This document shows, piece by piece, positions 35,751 through 45,668 of a stretch of 64,000 bases of DNA; the first letter of the stretch is position 1, and each line of letters begins with the position of its first letter. The position numbers and the translations under genes are program-made. The notes below the pieces were generated by a model, which had not been told where the DNA came from, made no database searches, and was given only the letters and a program-made list of their open reading frames with translations. Source of the stretch: SZUA-442 sp963753185 (lineage in GTDB: Bacteria > Actinomycetota > Acidimicrobiia > Spongiisociales > UBA5794); contig CAVWBO010000007.1 of the NCBI GenBank assembly GCA_963753185.1, positions 2,294,001-2,358,000 of the forward strand, given 5' to 3'.

Positions 35751-36632
35751 TGTCAGCGGTTCGAACGGCGGTCTTCCCCATCGCAGGGTTCGGAACGCGC
35801 TTCCTCCCTGCAACCAAGGCGATGCCGAAGGTGCTGCTCCCCGTCGTCGACCGTCCGCTCATCCAGTACGCCGTCGACGAGGCGAATGCAGCGGGCATCG
35901 AGTCGCTCGTCTTCGTGACGGGGCGTGATCACTCGGCGGTCGAGGACTACTTCGATGTGAGTTACGAGCTCGAACGTGAGCTCGTGGAGAAGGGCAAGAC
36001 CGACCTGGCCGCGATGCTCGAGGAGATGCGTCCGCGTCCCGGACAGTTCGCATTCTTGCGGCAGATGGAACCCTTGGGCCTCGGCCATGCCGTTTGGTGC
36101 GCCCGAAACCTCATCGGCAACGAGCCATTCGCCGTATTGCTCGCCGATGAGCTCATCATCGGGGACGATCTCCCCCTCTCAGCCATGATCGCTATCCATG
36201 CCACTCACGGTGGAAACGTCGTCCTCGTCGACGACGTCGATCCATCGAGGACGGACCGATACGGCATCATCAGGCCAACACACGAACACGATGGCGTCAT
36301 CCACGTCGACGACGTCGTCGAGAAGCCAGCTCCAGCCGACGCCCCGTCGAACCTCGCGATCATCGGGCGCTACATCCTCGACCCGTCCGTCATGGATGCC
36401 TTGGGTTCCACGAGGCCGGGAGCTGGTGGACGAGATCCAGCTGACCGATGCGATCCGCCAATCGATCGCCACCGTGCCTCTTCACGCGGTCAGATCCAGC
36501 GCTCGACGGTTCGACTGCGGGTCGCCGACCGGGTTTCTGGAGGCAACCGCCCACGTTGCCATGCAGAATCCCGAGCTGGCACCGACAATGCGGTCCGTTG
36601 CCCGTGAGATCGTCGAGTCGCCCGGTGGGTGA
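35750..36632 (+). CDS. galU: UTP-glucose-1-phosphate uridylyltransferase, frame-disrupted by one extra base
   Basis: Makes UDP-glucose. The first frame shows FPIAGFGTRFLPATKAMPKVLLPVVD (nucleotide loop), VEKPAP and RYILDPSVMDAL. The family motif GGEIQLTDAI is split: the first frame ends ...RPGAGG, and EIQLTDAIRQSIA continues in the next frame after one surplus base near 36431 (GGACGAG for GGAGAG). The C-terminal part (FDCGSPTGFLEATAHVA) is intact. Joined length is about 293 residues, normal for GalU, so a sequence error is more likely than a pseudogene. Confidence 0.92.
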
Positions 36633-36680
36633 GATGGGATCCACGGGCGCGAACGGCATTCGACCGTATCGGAGGAAACC

Positions 36681-37769
36681 ATGACGAAGCTTCACGAACT
36701 CCTCGCTGTCGGCCAGTCGGTCTGGTACGACTTCATCCGCAGGGACATGCTCGCTGAAGGCGGGGAGCTCGCCGATCTCGTCGACCGCGGCGTCCGTGGC
36801 ATGACATCGAATCCATCGATCTTCGACAAGGCGATCGCCCAATCCGATCTGTATGACGACCAGATCGCCGACCTGGGGAACCAGAGCCCGGACGCCGTCT
36901 TCGAACACTTGGCGATCGCGGACATCGTCGCCGCTGCGGACACGCTTGCGGGCGTCTATTCGACCTCGAAGGGCGTCGACGGGTACGTCAGCCTCGAAGT
37001 GTCACCGCGACTCGCACATGACACCGCTGGGACGATCGCCGACGCGATGAGGCTGTGGGATCGGGTCGACAGGCCCAACCTCATGGTGAAGGTTCCCGCA
37101 ACGAGGGAAGGTATCCCCGCGATCGAGGAGCTGACCGCTGCCGGAATCAACATCAACGCCACCCTGATGTTCTCCCTCGACGACTACGAAGCGGTGGCGA
37201 ATGCATACCTGCGCGGTGCCGAGCGCGCCTCCGATCCCTCGACACTCGCGTCCGTCGCCTCGTTCTTCGTGAGCAGGGTGGACACGTACGCGGATCAGGC
37301 GCTCGAGCGGATCGGGTCGAGCGAGGCGCTGGACCTGCGTGGAACGCTCGCCATCGCGAACGCGAAGGCGGCCTATGCGCGCTATCTGGAGCTCTTCGAG
37401 GGCGATGGATTCACGGCTCTCGCAGAGCGCGGCACGAGGCCGCAGCGTGTTCTTTGGGCATCGACATCGACGAAGAACCCGAGTTATCGAGACGTGATGT
37501 ATGTGGAGGAATTGATCGGACCGAACACGGTGAATACCGCCCCTCCCGACACGATCGATGATTTCGAGGACCACGGCATCGTCAAGGCGGGTTCCCTGCT
37601 CGACGGAATCGAAGCGGCAGCGGCACGGATCCGGTCCCTACGAGAGATCGGTCTCGACTTCGGCTCGATCACCGATCGTCTCCAGGTCGACGGAGTCGCG
37701 GCGTTCGCCGATTCCTACGAGAGCCTCCTCGGCACCATCGCCGAGAAGCAGGCGTCGATGGACGCCTGA
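36681..37769 (+). CDS. tal: Transaldolase
   Basis: Pentose-phosphate enzyme that transfers a dihydroxyacetone unit. The Schiff-base lysine is Lys137 in NLMVKVPATREG; GMTSNPSIFDKAI near 40-52 is the other hallmark. The 362 residues match the mycobacterial-type transaldolase. ATG start with a strong GGAGG. In many Actinomycetota tal sits next to tkt and pgi; here pgi is 22 kb away. Confidence 0.97.
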   Translation: MTKLHELLAVGQSVWYDFIRRDMLAEGGELADLVDRGVRGMTSNPSIFDKAIAQSDLYDDQIADLGNQSPDAVFEHLAIADIVAAADTLAGVYSTSKGVDGYVSLEVSPRLAHDTAGTIADAMRLWDRVDRPNLMVKVPATREGIPAIEELTAAGININATLMFSLDDYEAVANAYLRGAERASDPSTLASVASFFVSRVDTYADQALERIGSSEALDLRGTLAIANAKAAYARYLELFEGDGFTALAERGTRPQRVLWASTSTKNPSYRDVMYVEELIGPNTVNTAPPDTIDDFEDHGIVKAGSLLDGIEAAAARIRSLREIGLDFGSITDRLQVDGVAAFADSYESLLGTIAEKQASMDA

Positions 37770-37775
37770 CGCGTC

Positions 37776-40304
37776 CTACCCCAGGTCGACCCCGATCCGT
37801 CCGACACCGATGGCACTCGGACGCGGGATGACGACGTCCCTGCCGTCTTCGAGTGCCGACACCCTGGCGCGCTCCGCATCGGCATCGCGGGACAACTCGA
37901 GCCGGAATCGCGACCTGCCGTCGTACTGGTACGTCAGGGAGCCCCCCATGAGCTCGGCGAGCGTTCTCGACACGGTCAGCCCCAACCCGACGGAACCCGG
38001 GAGGCCGATGGCCGTGTGCGCCCTCTCGTACGGTTCGAAGACACGGTCACGGTCCTCGGTGGGGATACCTGGCCCATCGTCGATCACTTCGATGACATGT
38101 GCCCCGGACGTCGATGTCATCACCACCTCGATGTTCGGTCCTCCGTATCGGATCGCATTGGTGATGAGGTTTCGGAGGATCTGCTTGACCCGCATGGGAT
38201 CAGCGTCGACGATTCCCTCATGGACGTCCACGCGGATCGTCCGACCCGGAGATGGCGGATAGCTGGCGAGCACGGTGCGAATGTGTCGATCGATCTCGAT
38301 CGGTTCGTTGACGACTGTCACGCTTCCAACGTTCGCGCGTGCCGCGACGAGGAGATCCTCGATCAGGTCGGACATGTCCTGGCTCTGTTCGACGAGCATC
38401 CGAGTGAACTCCGCACACTCCTCCTGGGTCAGCTCGGCCCAGCGCTCGTTCAGCTCGAGTGCCATCCCGTTGACCACCGTGAGCGGTGTCCGCAGCTCGT
38501 GGCTCACCGAGGCGACGAAGGCATCCTTCGACTGGAGGAGGGTTTCGAGGCGCGCCTTCGCGCTGGCACGATCGATCGCTGCAGCGAGCACATTCGCCAC
38601 AGAGTGGAGGAAGTTGAGGTCCTCGGAGCTGAACACCCGCTCGGTCCGCGAGAGCGCGATCAACGTCCCGAAGTCGATATCGGCACCAGGGATCATCACG
38701 GCGATCACCGACTCGACGCTTGCGTCGGCGAGGTCGGGCGCTGCGAACCTGACCTCGACCGCGGACCTGAGCACGACGGGCGCTGCTGTCATGTGGGCGC
38801 GGTCCGCAAGGGAAGCAACCGCGAGCGGGTCCAGCTCGAACGTCGCTGTGTGGCCGAGAAGGCTGAATGAACCGTCGGGGGCGCGCGCGAGGACCACGGC
38901 TCCATCCGTCCTGAGGACGCGAGCGACCGATTCGGTCACGGATCGCATGACGAGCGAGATGTCGTCTGCCTCGAGGGCGATCTGTCCGATCGAGGCTGCC
39001 GCCTCCTGCTGGATTGCACGCGCCCACAGCTCGTCCTCGATGTTTCGCCGGCCGGTGACATCCACGAGGGCGCCCTCGTAGATCTCACCGACATCGGTGT
39101 CGATCATCCGCGTCGTGTCACGAACCCAGATGACCGTTCCATCGAGACGTCGCATCCTCGCCTCGAATCCGACGACCGTTCGCTGTTCTGCGAGCATTTC
39201 GTTGAGACGTTCACGGTCCACGGAGTCGACGTACATGGATCCCGCATCCATACCCAGTAGCTCGGCCTCCGATCGTGCACCGAGGAGGTCGACGAGAGCC
39301 CTGTTCGCCTGGATGATCTCGCCGTTTGGGCGCGACCGGTAAAGGGCGACAGGGATCCGCTCGAAGAAGGTTCGGAAGTTGAGCCTGGTCTCGAGGAGCT
39401 CCGACTCCGCCCGGCGCTGCGCCGAGACGTCGTGGAGGGCGACCTGCACGGCCAACTCGTTGCCGTAGTCGATTGGCGTCACCGCTGCATCGACGACAAT
39501 CGCCTCCCCTGCCGCGTTCACCATGGTGATACCGCTGAGCGTGAACGGTTCGAGCCTCTGTTCACACCGATCGATGCTGTCGAGGAGGCCATCGCGGTTC
39601 GTCGTATCAACGAAGTCGCCGAACGAGCGGTCATCGAGTGCAACGGCTCCTCCCGTGAGGAGCCGTTGCGCCGCATCGTTCGCATATCTGATCACACCAT
39701 CGGTCACGACGAGAAACGCCGTCGGTGCCGAAGCGAGCAACCGCTGATAGCGGTCCGCGCTCGTCTCGGCCGCCGCATGGAGGCTCTGGAGGTACCGATC
39801 GAATCCTCGCATGACCAGGAAGGAGAGTCCGATCGCCACAGTCCTCCCTGCAATCAACATGATGGAGAGACTCTGGTCCGCCATGAAGCTCGTCGGAGCG
39901 ATGAGCACGATGCCGACCTTGGAGATCTCCATGGCCATGACGGAGCCGGCGAATCGGGTCGAGGTCGTTCGCTTCGAGAAGAACTCGACAACGGCGACGG
40001 TCCAGATGCTGAGCACGAGCGTCATTGCAGCCGCATCGGGCACGGCGACCCACACGAAGTACGACAGGACGGCATCAATACCCCCCGACAGGCGCACACC
40101 CGAGTATCTCCCACCACGTCGGACGATGAACGGTGCACCGGCACACGCGGCGAGGGCGATGAACGCACCGATCTGTGTGGACGCGTCGAGGTCGAGGGCG
40201 ATCACCCCGGGGAGACCGACTACCGCGTACGCGATCAAGCGGAGCCTGAGGAGAAGGCCCATGAGCCGATACCGCTCGTTGCGCGCGATCAGAACAGACG
40301 ACAT
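37776..40304 (-). CDS. Membrane hybrid-input sensor histidine kinase (PAS-PAS-GAF-HisKA-HATPase)
   Basis: An 842-residue kinase. The N-terminus holds about six membrane helices (20-170), followed by two PAS domains (about 185-300 and 305-425), a GAF domain (about 440-580), the phosphoacceptor helix with SHELRTPLTVVNG (His near residue 600) and the ATPase domain with NLITNAIRYGG, DDGPGIP and GLGLTVSR. No response-regulator gene is adjacent, so its partner is elsewhere. ATG start without a strong ribosome-binding site. Convergent with tal, six bases apart. Confidence 0.92.
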   Translation of the reverse strand: MSSVLIARNERYRLMGLLLRLRLIAYAVVGLPGVIALDLDASTQIGAFIALAACAGAPFIVRRGGRYSGVRLSGGIDAVLSYFVWVAVPDAAAMTLVLSIWTVAVVEFFSKRTTSTRFAGSVMAMEISKVGIVLIAPTSFMADQSLSIMLIAGRTVAIGLSFLVMRGFDRYLQSLHAAAETSADRYQRLLASAPTAFLVVTDGVIRYANDAAQRLLTGGAVALDDRSFGDFVDTTNRDGLLDSIDRCEQRLEPFTLSGITMVNAAGEAIVVDAAVTPIDYGNELAVQVALHDVSAQRRAESELLETRLNFRTFFERIPVALYRSRPNGEIIQANRALVDLLGARSEAELLGMDAGSMYVDSVDRERLNEMLAEQRTVVGFEARMRRLDGTVIWVRDTTRMIDTDVGEIYEGALVDVTGRRNIEDELWARAIQQEAAASIGQIALEADDISLVMRSVTESVARVLRTDGAVVLARAPDGSFSLLGHTATFELDPLAVASLADRAHMTAAPVVLRSAVEVRFAAPDLADASVESVIAVMIPGADIDFGTLIALSRTERVFSSEDLNFLHSVANVLAAAIDRASAKARLETLLQSKDAFVASVSHELRTPLTVVNGMALELNERWAELTQEECAEFTRMLVEQSQDMSDLIEDLLVAARANVGSVTVVNEPIEIDRHIRTVLASYPPSPGRTIRVDVHEGIVDADPMRVKQILRNLITNAIRYGGPNIEVVMTSTSGAHVIEVIDDGPGIPTEDRDRVFEPYERAHTAIGLPGSVGLGLTVSRTLAELMGGSLTYQYDGRSRFRLELSRDADAERARVSALEDGRDVVIPRPSAIGVGRIGVDLG

Positions 40305-40445
40305 CAGACCGGTTATCGGCGGATTCCGGGGTGGCCTTGACCTTCGGGGATCCCTGGCACCTCCGACGCGTACGCCATCCGTGACGGACCTGACAGCGAC
40401 TCTCGAGATGCGGAAGCCCTGGACCCGGCAGTCAACTCCGGATGG

Positions 40446-42119
40446 TCAGGTCTCACACTCGGTGGACACCGCGAAGTCGGCAGCAGGGTCGGATTGGCCC
40501 CTGATCACCTGGCGGACCTTCGACCGGATGCGGTCGACGTCTGGCACCGGATGTCCCTTGTGGTCACGCTCGTCGAGCCAATAGCCGTGCGTGAATCCGA
40601 TGGTTTCGATGTCATCGAAGTCGAGGCCTGACACCGCATCGATGAAGTCCGGCAGGAACGTCAGCGGGATGTCCGTCACCACGGACCCGGTGATTGCGTC
40701 AACGATCGCCGGGAACGACCGCAGCAGGGTCAACGGGTCAGACTTCGCTGCGACGGCCTTCACCATGCATCGTTGGCGGGCCATGCGCGTGTAGTCCGAC
40801 GAACCCTTTCGCGCCCTCGCGTACGCGAGGGCCTGTGGACCATCGAGGTGGTTCCAGCCGGGCTCGACCTTGACGTATGCCCACGGGTCGCCCTCCCGTG
40901 GCGGCGATACCTCTGACTCGAAGGGTTGGAGAACGAACACGTCGATGCCACCGATCGCATCGACGAGATCAACGAATGCCGCCATGTCGATCAGTGCGTA
41001 GTAGTCGATGTCGAGGTCCATCAGGTTCTCGAGGACGTCGCGCAGTGCCGCCATGCCGGGATCCGGTTCGTTGGGATAGGTGCCGGTCCAGCGTCGTGTG
41101 AAGGGGTACACGGCGTTGAGCTGTTCTGGGAAGCACTTGCACGATTCGAACTCGGGGATCACCTCCTCGATCACCGTGGTGTCAGTCGTGCCCGGCACGG
41201 TCGTGTCCGGCACGGTCGTGTCCACAACGGGTTCCGGCGGGGGTGCCAGACGGAGCTCGAGATCCACGAACGCGTCCTCGAACGCCTTCGGCAGCGGAAT
41301 TTGGGCCATGTTCCTCGGGAAGCTGAAGAGCGAGGCGCGGCCGGTGACCGTGTCGATCGTGGCGACCATCATCGCATCGGTTCGAAGGCCCCCCCTCCCT
41401 GGTCCGGCATCACCGCCCGCGAAGAGGATCGTGATCCTGCTGGCGCCGACACGTTCGTTGAAGTCGGGGAACGGCGCCGAGCGAAGGCGGGAGTTGCGCT
41501 CCGCGACGATCGCCGGCCAGATCGCGACGGCCTCTGGGTCACCGACCCCTTCTCGGAACAAGAGGTTTCGCGTCGACGTCTCGACGACCCCATCGGTCTC
41601 ATACACGTGAACGACCGGATCGGGAACGATGTCGGCGTCCGTTCCGATCGGGATCAAAGGGGTACCCGGCGGCTCCTCGTCGATGACGAAGACCGACTCG
41701 ATGACCGTCACCGCGTCGTAGGTGTACCGACCGATGAACACGTGAGGCAGAATCACGACCAGGCCCAGAGCGCACGAAAGCAGGACGATGCGGACGTGGG
41801 AAGGGGCCGACCCTCTCGTCATGGATGCGACCGCATACGCATCGATGGAGGCTGCGATCCTCCACACGGCGATGACGACGTTGGCTGCGAAGATCGCCCA
41901 CAGCACGTCTGGGTCGAGGGCGGCACCGACGAGATCCGTCAACCCGAACGTCGAGAGTGGGATGAAACCCGCAAGGACGAGGATGGTCGGGCCGAACCAG
42001 ACGAGCGCCCTGCGATACCTGCGCGAGTAGGCCTGACCTGCGCCGGGCACGAGCGCACTCAGGATGGCTGCGAGCCATGGCCTCGGATGCGAGACACCTT
42101 CGATGGCGGAGGTCGCCAC
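40446..42119 (-). CDS. LytR-CpsA-Psr (LCP) family protein, copy 1
   Basis: A 557-residue protein. Four predicted membrane helices (about 13-140) precede the extracellular LCP domain, with ILFAGGDAGPGRGGLRTDA (about 233-251), the phosphate-binding SFPRNM and a C-terminal ALAYARARKGSSDYTRMARQ. Such proteins attach wall glycopolymers to peptidoglycan. A Thr/Val/Pro repeat linker (DTTVPDTTVPGTTDTTV) interrupts the domain near 320-340. Two Cys in a CKC pair lie nearby. GTG start. It is followed upstream by a close paralogue. Confidence 0.9.
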   Translation of the reverse strand: MATSAIEGVSHPRPWLAAILSALVPGAGQAYSRRYRRALVWFGPTILVLAGFIPLSTFGLTDLVGAALDPDVLWAIFAANVVIAVWRIAASIDAYAVASMTRGSAPSHVRIVLLSCALGLVVILPHVFIGRYTYDAVTVIESVFVIDEEPPGTPLIPIGTDADIVPDPVVHVYETDGVVETSTRNLLFREGVGDPEAVAIWPAIVAERNSRLRSAPFPDFNERVGASRITILFAGGDAGPGRGGLRTDAMMVATIDTVTGRASLFSFPRNMAQIPLPKAFEDAFVDLELRLAPPPEPVVDTTVPDTTVPGTTDTTVIEEVIPEFESCKCFPEQLNAVYPFTRRWTGTYPNEPDPGMAALRDVLENLMDLDIDYYALIDMAAFVDLVDAIGGIDVFVLQPFESEVSPPREGDPWAYVKVEPGWNHLDGPQALAYARARKGSSDYTRMARQRCMVKAVAAKSDPLTLLRSFPAIVDAITGSVVTDIPLTFLPDFIDAVSGLDFDDIETIGFTHGYWLDERDHKGHPVPDVDRIRSKVRQVIRGQSDPAADFAVSTECET

Positions 42120-42212
42120 GTTCCCCTCACGGTCGACAGTCCAACGGTACGCCCGGACAGCTGATACTCGGCAGGGTGCGTCGCTCGGCGGTGCGTCACC
42201 ACCTGCCGGGGT

Positions 42213-43847
42213 TCAGAAGCGGCACTCGCTGTCGGACCCCGTCGAGAACGTGGTCGTCTCGTCGGCGTTGAGCGCCCAACGGACCATTGCCTGGATCCGC
42301 GGAAGGTCCGGGGTCGGCTTCCCTCGTGCATCGACGACGGGGGTGTAGTAGGGCGGTACGAACCCCACCGTGGCCACGTCCTCGAAGTCGAGTGCGGACG
42401 CATACTCGATGAGCCGTGGGAGGTATGCGAGGTCGATGTCCGTCTTCACCGAGGACCCGATCGCTCGCGAGATCGCGCTGAATCGAGTGATGAGCCTTGC
42501 CGCATCGGCTTGCGCCGCCACGGCCTTGAGCATGCAGCGCTGGCGGTGCATCCGCGTGTAATCGGACGTGCTCTTGCGCTCCCGAACGTAGGCGAGGGCT
42601 TCGTGACCGTTGAGGCGCTGCCATCCTGGCGAGAGATCGATGATGATCCAATCTTCCCCTTCCCTTGCAGGGGACACCTCGGTGGAGACGGACCCCGTAA
42701 CGTATACCCGCACTCCGCCGAGCGCGTCGACGACCCTTACGAACCCACTCATGTTGACCATCGCGTAGTAGTCGATCTCGATCCCGAGCAGGATCTCGAG
42801 CGTGTCGCGAAGGGCGGCGAGCCCGGGATCCACCTCCTCGGGATAGGTGTCGACCCACTTGCGGGTGAAGGGGTAGATCGCGTTGATCTGATCGGGGAAG
42901 CAGTTACAGGGTACGAACTGATCGGGCTCTCCGTCTCCGTCCTCGTCGGTCCAGGCCGAACGCTCGGAGTAGGGGACGAGCTGCTTCTCGAGATCGACGA
43001 ACGCCGTCGACCACTCGTCGGGAATCGGGACATGGGTCATGTTGCGGGGGATGCTGAAGAGTGCAGCCTTCCCCGTCGTCGTGTCGAGCGATGCGACCAT
43101 GATCGAATCGGTACGCGATCCGCCTCGACCGGGACCTCCGTCGCCGCCGGCGAGCAGGATCGTCACACGGTCGACACCGTCGATGTCGTCGCCGATCAGG
43201 GACTGGAGAGATGTATCGCTGCTTTGCTGGTACTCGCGACCGAGCGCGACGGCGTCAGGGTCACCAACACCGTCCACGAAGATGAGGTTCCTTGTCGGAA
43301 CGTCCCGTACGACGGTCACTCGCGTCGACGCCGGGTCCTGCACCTCGGTGATCGCGAGGTCGTCAGGAGCGAACGGCGCAGGACGCGGCTCGACGTCGTC
43401 GAAGGCGACGGTGGGAGCCTCGTCCTCGGTCACGAAGACGTCGTCAAGGAGCTGGGCAGCATCGAGTGTGTACCGTGCCACGAGCACGTGTGGCAGGGCG
43501 ACGGCGACGGCGAGCAGCGCGACGATCATCGATGCACCTATTCCACGCCTCGATCGCGCGAGGCGGTAGGGGTCGGCTACACCGACAACGCGCCACACCA
43601 GTATCGCGACGTTGAGGACGAGGATGGCCTTGAGCACCGTCGGTCGAACCACCCAGCCGAGGAGGTCGAAGCTCGACATCCGGCTTACGGCAACCGCTCC
43701 GACACCGATCACAACGATCGGCAGCGCCATGAGGAGCGCCCGTCGGCGATAGCCGATGTACCCGTGCCCGAGTCCCGGGAACAGGGCGCCAAGGGCGGCG
43801 GCTGCTACCCCGCTTCGGTCGCGGGTCTCGCCTGCTACATCGCCCAT
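42213..43847 (-). CDS. LytR-CpsA-Psr (LCP) family protein, copy 2
   Basis: A 544-residue paralogue of the preceding gene with the same plan: four N-terminal membrane helices, then the LCP domain with LLAGGDGGPGRGGSRTDSIM, SIPRNMTH and ALAYVRERKSTSDYTRMHRQ. It keeps the CNC pair but has an acidic insert (TDEDGDGEPDQF) in place of the Thr/Pro linker. The ATG with AAGG six bases upstream was chosen over a GTG twelve codons earlier. A duplicated LCP pair suggests two polymer classes or redundancy. Confidence 0.9.
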   Translation of the reverse strand: MGDVAGETRDRSGVAAAALGALFPGLGHGYIGYRRRALLMALPIVVIGVGAVAVSRMSSFDLLGWVVRPTVLKAILVLNVAILVWRVVGVADPYRLARSRRGIGASMIVALLAVAVALPHVLVARYTLDAAQLLDDVFVTEDEAPTVAFDDVEPRPAPFAPDDLAITEVQDPASTRVTVVRDVPTRNLIFVDGVGDPDAVALGREYQQSSDTSLQSLIGDDIDGVDRVTILLAGGDGGPGRGGSRTDSIMVASLDTTTGKAALFSIPRNMTHVPIPDEWSTAFVDLEKQLVPYSERSAWTDEDGDGEPDQFVPCNCFPDQINAIYPFTRKWVDTYPEEVDPGLAALRDTLEILLGIEIDYYAMVNMSGFVRVVDALGGVRVYVTGSVSTEVSPAREGEDWIIIDLSPGWQRLNGHEALAYVRERKSTSDYTRMHRQRCMLKAVAAQADAARLITRFSAISRAIGSSVKTDIDLAYLPRLIEYASALDFEDVATVGFVPPYYTPVVDARGKPTPDLPRIQAMVRWALNADETTTFSTGSDSECRF

Positions 43848-43908
43848 GATCGCCTTCACGATCAAAGCGTACGCGTCGGCCACCGATACGCATCAGGACC
43901 GGGTCGAC

Positions 43909-44934
43909 TCACCCCACGCCGAGCGTTGCACGCGTGCGGGGCCCGACGAGGCCATCGACCCACAGCTTGTGGTACTGCTGGAAGGAGACCACGGCATTGA
44001 GCGTCATCGGCCCGAAGATCCCATCCGCGGCTCCAGGATCGAAGCCCTTCTCATCGAGTGCCCGCTGCACGGCAACCACGGATTCGCCGCGCGAACCGAG
44101 CGACAGGACACGTGAGTCCGTGGCGTCGTACGTCAGTCCTGCTACCGCCGCCTTCGTTGAACGCCCTACGAGGCCATCGGCGGTCAACGAGTTCGCTGCC
44201 TGGAAGCGCCGGACGGCTGAGTCGGTGAGAGGTCCGAACCGACCGTCCGGTGGCCCGCTGTCGTAGCCCAGGGCGGCGAGCCTCTCTTGCAGGACACGCA
44301 CATCCGCCCCGTGGACTCCGCTCTGGAGGACCCGTGCACCACCGACGAGCGGATCGCGCGCCTTTCCGCCGACGTCGTTGCCTCCTGCAGCAACGAGGGC
44401 CGAGTACGGGTTGACGACCACACCGGCGGGGTTTCGCAACTCGAAGTGGAGGTGGGGTGCCGTGTCCTCGGCCGTTCCGCTGTCCCCCACCCACGCGATG
44501 TGTTGGCCTGCCTCCACTCGAACGCCGGGGGCGATGGCACGCTTGATGCCCCATCCCTTTCCGTCGTCCGTTCCTGTCTTGTCGTTGTCGAGGTGGATGT
44601 ACCAACTCTCCCACCCATCATCGTGGCGAATAACGAGAGAGCAGCACCGATCGGGGTTCATGTGCTCGCGATCGGTCCAATTGACGAGCCTCACCACCCC
44701 CGAGGCAGCGGCCACGACCGGGACCATCTTGTCGGCCATGATGTCCTGGCCCGTGTGGAAACCGTGCGACCGACCTGCCCAGAACGTGTCCGAGAAGTGG
44801 TGGACACCGTCGACGGGGAAGACGAGGTCATAGGCGACATCCTCACCGAGGTCGACGGCGTACGCCGCAGCCGGGAGGAGGACGGTGAAGGTCGTGACGA
44901 GGGCGACGAGGCCCCGAGCGTATCGACGTGCCAT
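43909..44934 (-). CDS. Exported M23 peptidase with two peptidoglycan-binding domains
   Basis: A 341-residue protein: signal peptide (about 1-26), M23 domain (about 35-180) with HTGQD and PHLHFE zinc motifs, then two PG_binding_1 repeats (about 205-260: VRVLQERLAALGYDSGPPDG; and 275-335: VVAVQRALDEKGFDPGAADG). A likely peptidoglycan hydrolase held on the wall by its repeats. It lies next to the LCP pair, in a wall-assembly neighbourhood, and is a third M23 gene in the window. Confidence 0.92.
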   Translation of the reverse strand: MARRYARGLVALVTTFTVLLPAAAYAVDLGEDVAYDLVFPVDGVHHFSDTFWAGRSHGFHTGQDIMADKMVPVVAAASGVVRLVNWTDREHMNPDRCCSLVIRHDDGWESWYIHLDNDKTGTDDGKGWGIKRAIAPGVRVEAGQHIAWVGDSGTAEDTAPHLHFELRNPAGVVVNPYSALVAAGGNDVGGKARDPLVGGARVLQSGVHGADVRVLQERLAALGYDSGPPDGRFGPLTDSAVRRFQAANSLTADGLVGRSTKAAVAGLTYDATDSRVLSLGSRGESVVAVQRALDEKGFDPGAADGIFGPMTLNAVVSFQQYHKLWVDGLVGPRTRATLGVG

Positions 44935-45065
44935 CCATCAGGTATCGGCGCGTTCCGCCGCAACCTGAGCGTTGGGGGCCGGAACAGCTGCGGGAACTGT
45001 GCGTCCACGAAGATGCGCGGCGCACCGTGCCCGAAGACGGCCGGAGGGCCAGCTCACGGCGACCA

Positions 45066-45530
45066 TCATGTGATCGGCCAGATGATCCTCGTCTGCCAGT
45101 TGGCTGGATCGCGTTCGACCTCGGGGTCGGAGAGGTAGCTCTCCCACATAGCCGGCGCCGGGTGGAGACCTTGGACGGCCATCCATGCCTGAAGGTCGTT
45201 GTAGGTCTTCTCCATGGTGTCGTACGGACCGGTATGGATCACGTGAACCGCGCGACCTCCTGGCAACACGAATCGGTGGGCACTGCCGTGAGCCTTGGCC
45301 GGCGTCGACACCGGAAAGCCGGCCTCAACTGCAACGGTCTCCGCCGGCATCTCCGGATAGAAGCCGAACGGCGGTCCGATGATCTGGATGCCACAGGCGT
45401 TCGCTGCTTCGGCTGCTTCGTGGAAGGCTCGCTCGAAGAACCTTGGGAGCTCTGCGACGACAACGTCGCCCCGCACGGCAATCGCTTCTTGCGGCTCGAG
45501 TTCGACGATCTCCGGAGACACTTCGCTCAT
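45066..45530 (-). CDS. GyrI-like small-molecule-binding domain protein
   Basis: A 154-residue cytosolic protein with the GyrI/SHS2 fold pattern: LEPQEAIAVRG near the N-terminus, IGPPFGFYPE near 49-58, HVIHTGPYDTMEKTYNDL near 96-113 and a C-terminal ESYLSDPEVERDPANWQT. Stand-alone forms may bind small ligands or act as cyclopropane hydrolases. The leaderless -10 fixes the ATG. Confidence 0.85.
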   Translation of the reverse strand: MSEVSPEIVELEPQEAIAVRGDVVVAELPRFFERAFHEAAEAANACGIQIIGPPFGFYPEMPAETVAVEAGFPVSTPAKAHGSAHRFVLPGGRAVHVIHTGPYDTMEKTYNDLQAWMAVQGLHPAPAMWESYLSDPEVERDPANWQTRIIWPIT

Positions 45531-45536
45531 GTGCCA

Positions 45537-45542
45537 AGAGTA
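45537..45542 (-). promoter_or_regulatory. Candidate -10 box of the GyrI-like gene (leaderless)
   Basis: TACTCT ends six bases before the ATG on the minus strand. Confidence 0.5.
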
Positions 45543-45668
45543 GGGCTGCGTGGACCCTGCCACAAAGTGACGGGGCAGGCCCAGATGCCAAAGCTTCGTC
45601 CCAGGGCACGGTCCGGGACCGAATCGCCGACGCACCGAAGGAGGCGATGGCCATGCACCTCGATGGCG

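Noticed and set aside
36425..36435. Programmed +1 frameshifting in galU, aceE or the others
   Set aside because: The five sites share no slippery sequence or stop-codon context, and both insertions and a deletion occur; sequence error is simpler.
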